Assembly: GCF_905171775.1 (NCBI RefSeq)
Contig: NC_053490.1
Span: forward strand, 153,022,469 to 153,086,468
Direction of reading: 5' to 3'
Source of the DNA: Rana temporaria
Taxonomy: Eukaryota > Chordata > Amphibia > Anura > Ranidae
Length of the DNA: 64,000 bases
Part shown: positions 30,352 through 40,676 of the stretch, in pieces
How the letters are laid out: every line of letters begins with the position of its first letter
Position numbering within the stretch: position 1 is the first letter of the stretch
Position numbers and translations under genes: made by a program
Notes under the pieces: model-generated
Told to the model about the DNA's origin: nothing
The model's input: only the letters and a program-made list of their open reading frames with translations
The model's database searches: none

Positions 30352-31521
30352 ATGACCCGCAAGCGGTCGCAGGAACGCGGCCCACGGAGGCTAGAGACCT
30401 TCTCCTTCCAGCCCCGTCGGAAGACCCAAGATGGCACAGACGGAGGCTCCGCGCGGCAGATGCTGGCCTACACTGACCTCCCTGCAGCCCATCCACAAGA
30501 TCTGGGCCTCATGCAGCAGCACCAGTTTCCTCCTGACTCCTCACCTGCCACACCGGGAACACAGAGCCCAGCCAAATCGAAAATGCGGATGGATCATTCC
30601 TCACAGGCCTCAGTCACAGTGAGTACAGGCCTACACAATGACACAGCCATATCCTCTCTGCAGTCCTCCATTGCTCAGTTCCCAACTACAGGCCAACCGG
30701 TGCTAGACACCACGATGAAGGACATGCTTATGACCCTACAGTCCTCCCTAATGTCTAATTTATCGTCACTGATTAATACATTCTCCCTAGAAATGAAACA
30801 TATGGATAATAGAGTACAGTTCATAGAACACAAAATGGCGGACTGCACCGAAACGGTCAATGAACTAGTAGATGCATATTCTGAGCAAAAAGATGACAAC
30901 CTGTGGATCAAAGCGAAGCTCGCGGACCTCGAGGACCGTTCTAGACGCAATAACCTTAAAATGCGCGGGGTCCCTGAGTCCGTCCAGCCCAAGGAGCTGC
31001 ACTCATACGCCAGCACCATGTTCTCTAGTATGCTCCCTGAGCTCACTCCTATTGAACTCACTATTGACCGTATCCACAGGCTCCCTAAGCCCCGCCATCT
31101 TGAAGCAGATGTCCCCCGGGACGTTCTCCTCAGGGTCCACTTCTTCCAAGCTAAGGAACAAATCCTGATGAAGGCGAGAGAGCTCTCCCCCCTCCCGGCG
31201 CCATACTCAGACGTCCAGCTATATGCAGATCTGTCCCAGTACACGCTCCAGATGAGGAGGCAACTTAAAACCATCACGAAGGCCCTGCATAACCACAAGA
31301 TCATCTACAAGTGGCGTCACCCGGCGACTATTCTGGTCACCCATAACGGCATACCTCATGCCATCTCTACCCTGGAAGGAGGCATGAAACTTCTACACGC
31401 GTGGGGCATCCTGCCAGAACCCTCTAGCAAAGCACCAGGGCATACCCGGGTCCCCAACCCGTTCACCTTTGGAATGGATAAAGGGAAAACCACTAGGAAC
31501 AACCCGAATCCGCAGCACTGA
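30352..31521 (+). CDS. L1 ORF1 protein
   Basis: The 389-residue RNA-binding protein starts at the ATG at 30352. The frame is open 35 codons further upstream, but only from a GTG. Residues about 125-195 form a coiled coil for trimerisation (LMTLQSSLMSNLSSL ... LWIKAKLADLED). DRSRRNNLKMRGVPE near 195 starts the RRM-like domain. The C-terminal domain runs to about 370 and includes LRVHFFQAKEQILMKAREL, MRRQLKTITKAL and YKWRHPATILVTHNG. It coats L1 RNA and acts as a chaperone in reverse transcription at the target. The frame is unbroken and the stop lies 486 bp before ORF2, so no frame overlap is needed for ORF2 translation. Confidence 0.9.
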   Translation: MTRKRSQERGPRRLETFSFQPRRKTQDGTDGGSARQMLAYTDLPAAHPQDLGLMQQHQFPPDSSPATPGTQSPAKSKMRMDHSSQASVTVSTGLHNDTAISSLQSSIAQFPTTGQPVLDTTMKDMLMTLQSSLMSNLSSLINTFSLEMKHMDNRVQFIEHKMADCTETVNELVDAYSEQKDDNLWIKAKLADLEDRSRRNNLKMRGVPESVQPKELHSYASTMFSSMLPELTPIELTIDRIHRLPKPRHLEADVPRDVLLRVHFFQAKEQILMKARELSPLPAPYSDVQLYADLSQYTLQMRRQLKTITKALHNHKIIYKWRHPATILVTHNGIPHAISTLEGGMKLLHAWGILPEPSSKAPGHTRVPNPFTFGMDKGKTTRNNPNPQH

Positions 31522-32007
31522 GCAACACTCCTGTCCGGTCTGGACATGCGATTTTCCAACTGCTCACTGAACTTTCCCCTGCCTTTAGTCAGCTGCTCGA
31601 TAAGAGCTGTTTGTTGCTGACCTCCCTATTGAGCCCTCCTGGAGGGTGCACATTACTTTCTACTTTTCTACAGGTTTTTCTGCATTTTTGTTTTTCTTTT
31701 TTTTACAGAATTCGTTTTAACTTTTATCTTTTATTTTTCGGTACATTCAACAACACACAGCACAGTTACCACTGAAGCTGGTGACCGTTATTGCCAGCAC
31801 CAGAAGCGCAGACTGCTTTGTTTAACTAACTGTTGGTATTCACCTCTGCCTTTGTCTCCTAACTTCTAGCTCCTCGTCACTGCCCTGCTAACCGGCCTGC
31901 TCGAGCACCACCCTCTCCGTCCTTACCGCCCATTTTTTTGGATCTGAACTGACCCCATCCGTAACTGTAAGTACTTTCCGTTTTTACACACTCTCTCACC
32001 ACGAAAC

Positions 32008-35000
32008 ATGGGGGTCAAGATTCTCTCCCTGAACGCCAAGGGCCTGAACCACCCTGTGAAAAGGGCATCCTTATGGAAATCAGCACTGGCCCACAATTGT
32101 GACATTCTATGTGTCCAGGAGACCCACTTCGCCCTAAATGCCTCTCCTAAGTGCACTCACAAGCAATTCCCACATATATTCCACGCCCGCTTCTCCAAGA
32201 AGCAGCGGGGTGTGATGATCGCCATCAGAGACTCTGTCCAGTTCCAATTGCAGCAATGTACCACAGACCCAGAAGGGAGATATATTTGTTTGAACTGTGA
32301 GATCAACAAGGTGCCATACACCCTAACATCCCTGTATGTCCCAAATCAGGGTCAAATGACCTTTCTCAGGAAAACGTGGAAGGATATCCGTAAATTCCAA
32401 ACAGGACACCTGCTTGTCTGCGGGGACTTTAACAAGGTCCCTAACAATGCACTGGACTCCACGACCGGTCCCCAGAGGCGTGCCTCAACTCTGGACACCT
32501 TCATTTCTTCCCATGATATGTATGATGTGTGGAGGTGTTGTCATGCGAGCGAGAGGGATTTTACATTCTTGTCGCCCCGTCACAACACCTACTCGCGAAT
32601 TGACCTGTTGTTAGCTGATCGCTGGTTGTTACAGAGAATCTCCAGCTCTGACATCCACACCACCACCTGGTCAGACCATGCTCCAATTAGCCTTACCATC
32701 TCTGACAATTCCTCCCATTCCCAAACTTACATTTGGAGAGCCAACAATTACCTCCTCAACACCCCGCGCTACTCCGATCCCATTAAAAGCAGCCTGGAAG
32801 AGTACTTCTCCATTAACCAATCCTCTGTATCTGACCCGCTGGTGTTGTGGAATGCCCACAAAGCTGTAGTAAGGGGGGTTTTCCTCCAAATGGGTGCTAG
32901 GGCAAAAAAACACAGAACTCAAAAGATAGATGACCTTACCAATGCCCTGACCGCTGCAGAGACCCTTAACAAGACTAATCCCTCCGCGTCCCTACTGTCC
33001 ACAATATTTACCCTGCGACATGACCTGCGAGCCATACTTCTCGAGAAACATGAGAAATCATACAAGTTGCTCAAAGCCACCTCATACTCCACGGGGAACA
33101 AGGCGAGTAAAGCCATGTCCCTCAGAGTCAAGGGCCATAGGACCAAAACAAAAATCCCTTACTTACTTCACCCCCATTCCAATGAAAAGCTCCTTAAACC
33201 CCAATCCATAGCAAATGCCTTTAGCACGTACTACGAGGACCTGTACAACCTCAAGAACGACCCCTCCACAACCCAACCCTCTCCTGCCACGATACAATCG
33301 TTCCTAGATAGCGTCAACCTCCCTTTTGTTACACCCGCACAACTTGCCACACTGAATGACCCATTTACAACAGCTGAAATACTCAAAGCAATTAACAACC
33401 TCCCATCCTGCAAATCCCCAGGCCCGGATGGCTTCACTGGGGAATATTACCGACAATTTCAACACATCTTGGCCCCAGCTATGCGTCACACCTTTAATCT
33501 AGCGGCTAGTGCAGCCTCCTTCCCTGCTGAAATGCTGTCTGCTATGGTGGTAACTCTACCCAAGCCAGGCAAAGACCCCACCTCCCCGAAAAACTTCCGC
33601 CCTATCTCCCTCTTAAATGTGGACCTAAAAATTTATGCCAAACTTATAGCCAATCGGCTGGAAGACATTCTCCCCTTTCTTATCTCCCCAGACCAGTCCG
33701 GATTTACCAAGGGGCGCCAAGCCTCTGATGCCACTCGAAGGATGATTGACATCATACACCACGTTGAGGTCTCCGGAACGCCTTCTCTGCTTCTATCTTT
33801 AGATGCGGAGAAGGCGTTCGATAGGGTCAACTGGGGGTACGTATCGGCGGTTTTGACCAAATTTGGTCTCGTCGGCAACATCCATGATGCCATTATGGCT
33901 CTGTACTCCAACCCCTCGGCCCGAGTATTCTCGGCGGATGCCCTCTCCACGCCCTTCCAGATCTCGAACGGGACGAGACAGGGCTGTCCCCTGTCACCCC
34001 TTATATTTAACCTAGTGATGGAACCCCTCGCGGAAACTATACGATCTAACGCACACATCTCCGGTATACGTATTGCAAAAGAGGAACACAAAATCAGCTT
34101 ATTTGCGGATGATGTGATTCTCATGGTTACCGACCCTGACCGCTCCCTGCCCGAGATCCAGAGGACGCTTGCCTGGTTCAGTAATGTCTCTTACTACAAA
34201 GCAAACGAAGCGAAATCCTACATGCTCGACCTGGGCTTGGACGAAGCTACTAGAAATCGGATTACACTCAATTTCCCCTACACATGGGCAGAACATAGCA
34301 TATCCTATCTTGGGATCCAGCTCACTCCCTCTACTAAAGCATTATTTGCCTCTAACTATCTTCTGATACGCTCTAAATTGCAAGCGGATCTCACCAGGTT
34401 GGCGTCCTTTGAGTTCTCGTGGCTGGGACGTCTGGCAGCATTTAAGATGTTCCACCTTCCCCAAATACTGTATCTCTTCCGGACGATTCCCATACCTATC
34501 CCCCTTAAATACTTTACATCACTACAATCGATACTCTCCCATTACGTATGGAAGGGTAAAAAAGCCAGATGTAGCCATACCAGGTTAGTAAAAAGTCGCT
34601 CGGCAGGAGGGGTGGGTTATGTCAACTTTCGGGACTATTACATGGCCTCTATTCTGACGCAAACAAAAGAATGGCTCTCGCCCTGCCATCCCCTTACGCT
34701 ATGGGGTAGAATAGAGAAATCCTCAGTTCCACACAGTAACCTATCCGCATGGCTCTTCGCGACAGTGATGGGGGCGAAGGCTCCTTCTCATGTATCCCCG
34801 ACTATACTTGCAACTCTCAAGGTTTGGGCCCACTTTGCACAGATGCCCATAACTCATGACATACGGTCTACACTGCCTATCCCTGTAGAAACTCTGCAAA
34901 TTTTGATGGTCTCCACACCCTACACCCGCTGGAAAGCCAAAGGGCTGACGCACCTTTCCGATCTGATTAAGGGAGATGCCCTTAAAACCTTCCCCGAACT

Positions 35001-35802
35001 TCAAACACAGTACCACCTTCCAGACTCTGACCCATTCCTTTACCTACGCACCCGACACTGTCTTCTCTCACGAGACTCGTGGTCTTGTACACTCCCTCAA
35101 AAAGCGTGGCTCTACTTTAGGTCGCCCACGGCCCTGCGAAAAGGGATTTCGATATTTTATAACATAATCGGCTCCAAAACTACATTTACTAGCTCCCCTG
35201 CAATATCTAGATGGGAAAAGGACCTGGGGAATGAATTCACTGTAGACCAATGGGAAAAAGCTTGCCGCTCCACGTATAAAGCCACATGCTGCTCCACCCT
35301 GTGGGAACTTGCTTTTAAAATAACATACCGCTGGTACCTAACCCCTGACAGAATCTCCAGGTTCACCACCTCGCTCAACAATACATGTTGGCGGAACTGC
35401 GGCGCGAAAGGGGACTTGCTACACACCCTTTGGGAATGCTCGAAACTCACCACTTATTGGCAATTAGTGTTTCAACTCCTCTGTAAGGTCACGAAGGTAA
35501 CTATCGACAAACAACCGTCCCTGGCACTTCTATCACTGAATGTTAATCGCTTCCCCAACCCGGCGAGGATGATTATCATTCACATACTCTTGGCTGCCCG
35601 ACTCAGTATCACTAGGAAGTGGAAGGACCCTGACCCTCCCACTGTTAGTGATGTTGTTCACACCACACATACTCATTTTACATACGAAACAACACTGGCA
35701 CTGCGCCACGGTAATAGGACGCAAAACCTTAGGAAATGGCAACTATGGACGGACTGGATAAGATCCTCGGGCTTAGAAAATACGCTTACTTCCCCTCTAT
35801 GA
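32008..35802 (+). CDS. L1 ORF2 endonuclease / reverse transcriptase
   Basis: A 1264-residue frame. The APE-type endonuclease covers residues 1-235: N9 in LSLNAKGLNH, E38 in CVQETHF, CGDFNKVPNN and the SDHAPI end motif. The reverse transcriptase covers about 480-780: SPGPDGFTGEYY, LLSLDAEKAFDRVNWGY, NGTRQGCPLSPLIFNLVMEPL and the catalytic FADDVIL with D701 and D702. The C-terminal region carries a Cys/His knuckle (CWRNCGAKGDLLHTLWEC). It nicks target DNA and primes reverse transcription there. No stop or frameshift is seen and all listed catalytic residues are present. The ATG at 32008 is the first in frame and gives the expected N-terminus. Confidence 0.95.
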   Translation: MGVKILSLNAKGLNHPVKRASLWKSALAHNCDILCVQETHFALNASPKCTHKQFPHIFHARFSKKQRGVMIAIRDSVQFQLQQCTTDPEGRYICLNCEINKVPYTLTSLYVPNQGQMTFLRKTWKDIRKFQTGHLLVCGDFNKVPNNALDSTTGPQRRASTLDTFISSHDMYDVWRCCHASERDFTFLSPRHNTYSRIDLLLADRWLLQRISSSDIHTTTWSDHAPISLTISDNSSHSQTYIWRANNYLLNTPRYSDPIKSSLEEYFSINQSSVSDPLVLWNAHKAVVRGVFLQMGARAKKHRTQKIDDLTNALTAAETLNKTNPSASLLSTIFTLRHDLRAILLEKHEKSYKLLKATSYSTGNKASKAMSLRVKGHRTKTKIPYLLHPHSNEKLLKPQSIANAFSTYYEDLYNLKNDPSTTQPSPATIQSFLDSVNLPFVTPAQLATLNDPFTTAEILKAINNLPSCKSPGPDGFTGEYYRQFQHILAPAMRHTFNLAASAASFPAEMLSAMVVTLPKPGKDPTSPKNFRPISLLNVDLKIYAKLIANRLEDILPFLISPDQSGFTKGRQASDATRRMIDIIHHVEVSGTPSLLLSLDAEKAFDRVNWGYVSAVLTKFGLVGNIHDAIMALYSNPSARVFSADALSTPFQISNGTRQGCPLSPLIFNLVMEPLAETIRSNAHISGIRIAKEEHKISLFADDVILMVTDPDRSLPEIQRTLAWFSNVSYYKANEAKSYMLDLGLDEATRNRITLNFPYTWAEHSISYLGIQLTPSTKALFASNYLLIRSKLQADLTRLASFEFSWLGRLAAFKMFHLPQILYLFRTIPIPIPLKYFTSLQSILSHYVWKGKKARCSHTRLVKSRSAGGVGYVNFRDYYMASILTQTKEWLSPCHPLTLWGRIEKSSVPHSNLSAWLFATVMGAKAPSHVSPTILATLKVWAHFAQMPITHDIRSTLPIPVETLQILMVSTPYTRWKAKGLTHLSDLIKGDALKTFPELQTQYHLPDSDPFLYLRTRHCLLSRDSWSCTLPQKAWLYFRSPTALRKGISIFYNIIGSKTTFTSSPAISRWEKDLGNEFTVDQWEKACRSTYKATCCSTLWELAFKITYRWYLTPDRISRFTTSLNNTCWRNCGAKGDLLHTLWECSKLTTYWQLVFQLLCKVTKVTIDKQPSLALLSLNVNRFPNPARMIIIHILLAARLSITRKWKDPDPPTVSDVVHTTHTHFTYETTLALRHGNRTQNLRKWQLWTDWIRSSGLENTLTSPL

Positions 35803-36671
35803 CTGATTCTTTTCAGTGACGAATGACGCGGCTCAGGGACATACCCACAGTTTCCCTCTTTGACCCTTTATGGACCTTGGAAATAGGTGTAGGGTAGAGG
35901 GGGAGGTATCCACCCTGGGCACAGAATGGCTCCCGAAAGGGGTGCCCGGGGAGGGGACCCTTCTCCTCACCCTCAAGAAATACGCTTACGATAACCTACC
36001 ACTATCCAAGTACTATGTTTAGTTATATTGATAGTTTGACTCTCGTACCCAGCGCTCTTGCCACTACTCTGTTACATGTACCGAAAGTTTCCGCATAGGC
36101 ACTGGTAGAGGCGCTACTGAGCAATGCTTGTTTTGTTGAATTCCTCTTACTGGGTCTCTCATTAAGCAATAGATTTTTGGAAACTGTTGAACACTCCTAT
36201 TAGCAACTGTTAAACAATATACAGAAAATGTTTTCTGCTTATGCAAGCATATATGTATGTTACAGTATCTTTCAATAAAAATTTATTGAGGAAAAAAAAA
36301 AGAATCTGGAAGACCCCTTTAACAAAGGGGACCCCCAGATCCTGCCCCCCCCTATGTGAATTGGTAATGGGGTACACTGTACCTCTACCATTTCACGAAG
36401 GAAGTGTAAATAGTTAAAAAAAAACACACAGACACCGTAGAAAAAAATCCTTTATTAATAAAAAAATAAAAAATCCAGCGATGTGAATCCACTCTCGGCT
36501 CGGCCCCGCCCCCCGCTCCAATGTGGTCTTCTAACCAGCGACGGATGAGCTCTCCAGCGACGGGTGATCAGCGGCCTGGTCCAGCGATGAGAAGATCCAT
36601 CCGTCCAGAGCGCAGCAGGCGAGCTCCTCTCTCCCGTCACATGACCCCGCCCCCTCTGACGCACCCTCGTA

Positions 36672-36718
36672 CGTCACTGGGAAAGACCAGGTCTTTCCCG
36701 GTCTTTCCCAGTGACGTA
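36672..36718. repeat. Centre of the foldback palindrome
   Basis: GTCACTGGGAAAGACC is followed by a short spacer and GGTCTTTCCCAGTGAC, flanked by 'tgacgcaccctcgtac' and 'gtacaagggtgcgtca'. This is the symmetry axis of the foldback. Confidence 0.85.
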
Positions 36719-38081
36719 CAAGGGTGCGTCAGAGGGGGCGGGGTCATGTGACGGGTGGCCGCTTCCCCTATATAAGAAATGTCACAGCTCCAGCGCGTCA
36801 TTCCGCTGGGCTGTGTCCAGTGGAGAGAGGAGCTGCCTGCTGCGCTCTGGACGGATGGATCTTCTCATCGCTGGACCGGGCCGCTGATCACCTGTCGCTG
36901 GAGAGATCATCCATCGCTGGTAAGAAGACCACGTTGGAGCGGGGGGCCGGGCCGAGAGTGGATTCACATCGCTGGATTATTTTTTTATTATTATTAATAA
37001 AGGATTTTTTTCTACGGTGTCTGTGTGTTTTTTTTTTAACTATTTACACTTCCTTCGTGAAATGGTAGAGGTACAGTGTACCCCATTATCAATTCACATA
37101 GGGGGGGCAGGATCTGGGGGTCTCCTTTGTTAAAGGGGTCTTCCAGATTCTGATAACCCCCCCGCCCGCAGACCCCGACAACCACCGGGCAAGGGTTGTG
37201 GGGATGAGGCCCTTGTCCCCATCAACATTGGGACATCCTCCCCATGTTGAGGGCATGTGGCCTGGTGCGGTTCAGGAGAGGGGGGGCGCACTCTGTCCCC
37301 CCCTCTTTTCTGCGGCCGGCTAGGTTAATGTGCCCGGATAAGGGTCTGGTGTGGATTTTTGGGGGATCTCCACGCCATTTTTTTTTTAAATTTGGGGTAG
37401 AGTTCCCCCTAAAATCCACACCAGACCTGAAGGGTCTGGTATGGATATTTGCGGGGAACCCCACGTCATTTTTTTTTTAAATTGACGAAGGGGTTCCCCT
37501 TAATATCCATATCAGACCTGAAGGGCCTGTTAATGGAATTTCGGGGGACCCCCAGCTTTTTTGTTTTTATTTTTTATGAATGAATCATCTCTGAATTGCC
37601 AGAGCCGACAATTCATTAGAGCCGCAAAGTCGGTTTTAAATGCCTTTTTTTCTTTCAGAAATGACACTTTGTGCAGAGACCGTTCTATGTACGGGAAACA
37701 TGCGCTTTTTCACATGCTGACTTTACACCCCCCTAGGTATGAAATTTAAAGTAATATTACACTTGTATTGTTTCACTTTTAGCATTATTAAATTCACTGC
37801 TCCTGAAAAAACTGCAGTTTTTAAAACTTTTTTTTGCATTGATACATGTTTCCTGGGACAGGACCCAGGTCCCCAAACACTTTTTAGGACAATAAATTGC
37901 ATATTAGCCTTTAAAATGAACACTTTAGATTTCTCCCATAGACTTTAACAGGGTGTTCCACGGCTTTTCGAATTTGCCGCGAACACCCCTAATTGTTCGT
38001 TGTTCGCCGAACAGGCGAACAGGCAATGTTTGAGTCGACCATGAGTTCGACTCGAACTCGAAGCTCATCCCTATTGGCCAT

Positions 38082-38310
38082 TAAAAAATTAAAAAATTAG
38101 CCCACAGGCATTCACCTGACAGCAAACAACTTTGTATTCTGTGGCTGGTGGTACATTAGGCATTCACCAGATACATAAGTAAGTGTCGGCCATTACAGGC
38201 CCCAAAAATTTGCCCACGGCCACAGGCGTTTACCTGACAGCAAACAACTTTGTATTCTGTGGCTGATGGCACAATAGGCATTTACCGGACACAGAAGTAA
38301 GTGTCGGCCA
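38082..38310 (+). repeat. 115-bp tandem array, right part
   Basis: Two further units (starts near 38111 and 38229) continue the array interrupted at 29291. It ends at the TTAA of the next MITE. Confidence 0.85.
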
Positions 38311-39165
38311 TTAACCACTTAAGGACTGCCTCCTGCACATATACGTCGGTAGAATGGCACGGCCCGCGACACGGTCCGAAAGCTCCGTGACCGGGATCGC
38401 GGGACCCACGGACCCGATCGCCGCTGGAGTCCTGCGATCGGTCCCCGGAGCTGAAGAATATAAACACAGCTTCCCCGTTCTTCACTGTGGCGGCAGCATC
38501 GATCGTGTGATCCCTTTAATAGGGATTCACAATCGAAGACGTCACACCTACAGCCTCACCCCCCTACAGTTGTAAACACACATGAGGTCACACATAACAC
38601 CTTCAGCGCCCCATTGTGGTTAACTCCCAAACTGCAACTGTCATTTTCACAGTAAACAATGCATTTTAAATGCATTTTTTGCTGTGAAAATGACAATGGT
38701 CCCAAAAATATGTCAAAATTGTCCAAAGTGTCCGCCATAATGTCGCAGTCACAACAAAAATCACTGATCGCCGCTATTAGTAGTAATTATTTTTTTTATT
38801 TTATAAAAATGCAATAAAACTATCCCCTATTTTGTAAACGCTATACATTTTGCGCAAACCAACCGATAAACGCTTATTGCGATTTTTTTAACAAAAATAT
38901 GTAGAAGAATACATATCGGCCTAGACTATATATATATATATATATTTTTTTTGGGGGATATTTATTATAGCAAAAAGTAAAAAATATTGCATATTTTTCA
39001 AAATTGTCGCTCTATTTTTGTTTATAGCGCAAAAAATAAAAACCACAGAGGTGATCAAATACCACCAAAAGAAAGCTCTATTTGTGGGAAAAAAAGGATG
39101 CCAATTTTGTTTAGGAGCCACGTTGCACGACCGCGCAATTGTCTGTTAAAGCGACGCAGTGCCGG
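38311..39165 (+). mobile_element. TTAACCACTT MITE (copy c), right end lost
   Basis: The copy begins TTAACCACTTAAGGACTGCC and is very similar to copy e at 57919 through 'gcgcaattgtctgttaaagcgacgcagt'. The right terminus is replaced by the PLE tail pair at about 39165. No ORF. An (AT)n stretch lies at 38928-38944. Confidence 0.8.
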
Positions 39166-39175
39166 ACACAGGCAG

Positions 39176-39603
39176 TGCACACCACGTAGCTTTAGGTGCA
39201 AACTGCAGAGGACACGGGCAGTACACACCACGTAGCTTTAGGTGCAAACTGCAGAGGACACGGGCAGTACACACCACATAGCTTTAGGTGCAAACTGCAG
39301 AGGACATGGGCAGTACACACCACGTAGCTTTAGGTGCATGATGATGATGATGGAGGTACATACATAAAATGTCTGAAAGGTGGAACTTGCAGTGTATTGA
39401 CTCGACCGGTTTTGCGCGTATTTCATCGCTTCTTCACAGAGTCTCTTAAGTATAGTTTGCTGCAGGACAAGGATAAAAACAGGGGAGGGGAAACATATAC
39501 ATAGTAAAGCAATTAGATATCAAATAATTTAATAAATGCATAAATTGATGAGCATGTGAGCAGGGCTAATCACTCTCTCAGTCAGCAAAAAGAAAAAATG
39601 GGA
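39176..39603 (-). repeat. PLE tail, inverted pair, left arm
   Basis: The arm is the reverse complement of 40181-40655. It begins with three to four 44-bp units ('acaccacgtagctttaggtgcaaactgcagagg'). It then holds the 'ccggttttgcgcgtatttcatcgc' core, which in minus sense is the GATGAAA..GCGAAACCGGTC motif seen in PLE tails. No ORF. Confidence 0.65.
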
Positions 39604-40180
39604 GCAATACAGCCTGTCAGCCTGTCCCTGCTCCACACACAGCAACCTCTCCCTACACTGACAAAAAGAAGATTGTAAAATGGCCACCAGATCAGGTCTA
39701 TTTATCAGGTAGGGAGTATTTCCATGTGCTGAAATGTCTCAATTGGTAATCTCCTGTACCACCTGATGGAAGTGTCATGGGTCAAAACGACCGCCGGGCG
39801 AACCGCCAGGCCATCTCTATGTGGCAATTAGGGATGAGCTTCATGTTCGAGTCGAACTCACGTTTAACTCAAACATCGTATGTTCGAACGTTCGTCGAAA
39901 TACAAAAATATAAGTGTAGTAATATTAAGGGATTAAAATACTTACTATTTGTAAGTATTTTAATCCCTTAATATTACTACACATATATTTTTGTCGCCCT
40001 CTTGCCGCCATATAAATAATTCTTTATCCCCTTTTTCCATATTTATTATTCATTATCATATACCCTCGTCCCCACTGTGCATATGAATGAATGCCTTTGA
40101 GATGGTTTCACACAGAGTCTGCTTTCTAGGTCCACCTCTGAGGACTAATTCTACTTCACTTCTTCTTTTCCTTTTCCTTG
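39604..40180. other. Spacer between PLE tails with hAT-end fragment and hairpin
   Basis: A MITE-like piece ('acactgacaaaaagaagattgtaaaatggcc') is followed by a TAGGGATGAGC hAT terminus at 39828, preceded by GTGGCAAT. A perfect 32-bp inverted repeat lies at 39914-39945 and 39951-39982 around a 5-nt loop, with a few more paired bases beyond it. No gene. Confidence 0.6.
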
Positions 40181-40655
40181 CTCCAATTTTTTCTTTTTGC
40201 TGACTGAGAGAGTGTATAGCCCTGCTCACATGCTCATCAATTTATGCATGTATTAAATTATTTGATATCTAATTGCTTTACTATATATATGTTTCCATTC
40301 CCCTGTTTTTATCCTTGTCCTGCAGCAAACTATACTTAAGAGACTCTGTGAAGAAGCGATGAAATACGCGCGAAACCGGTCGAGTCAATACACTGCATGT
40401 TCCACCTTTCAGACATTTTATGTATGTACCTCCATCATCATCATCATGCACCTAAAGCTACGTGGTGTGTACTGCCCATGTCCTCTGCAGTTTGCACCTA
40501 AAGCTATGTGGTGTGTACTGCCCGTGTCCTCTGCAGTTTGCACCTAAAGCTACGTGGTGTGTACTGCCCGTGTCCACTGCAGTTTGCACCTAAAGCTACG
40601 TGGTGTGTGTACTGCCTGTGTCCTCTGCAGTGTGCACCTAAAGCTACGTGGTCCT
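40181..40655 (+). repeat. PLE tail, inverted pair, right arm
   Basis: This arm pairs with 39176-39603. Plus-strand order: 'gctgactgagagag', the GATGAAATACGCGCGAAACC core at about 40356-40375, then more than four 44-bp units ending near 40655. The hAT pseudogene follows directly. Confidence 0.65.
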
Positions 40656-40676
40656 CTGCAGTGTGCAGGCCATTAG

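Larger units (their letters stand above)
30205..36300 (+). mobile_element. Full-length L1 retrotransposon
   Basis: A 15-bp target duplication AGAATCTGGAAGACC flanks it (30190-30204 and 36301-36315). It begins GGGGGCGTGGC, has a 147-bp 5' UTR, ORF1, a 486-bp spacer, ORF2, a 3' UTR with AATAAA at 36274 and an A-rich tail. Both ORFs are open end to end and the duplication is perfect. The insertion therefore looks recent and possibly competent. Confidence 0.95.
29300..38073. mobile_element. Giant palindromic hAT foldback element, split by L1
   Basis: The ends are TAAGGATGAGC and GCTCATCCCTA, with an 8-bp target duplication TTGGCCAT (29292-29299 and 38074-38081) inside the tandem array. Without the L1 it is about 2.66 kb and almost wholly palindromic. 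The left arm (29300-30204 plus 36316-36693) is the reverse complement of the right arm (36694-38073), with the centre at 36672-36718. The arms are not identical: the right one has an extra block of about 75 bp near 36745-36820 with TATATAAG. No transposase gene is present. Confidence 0.85.
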
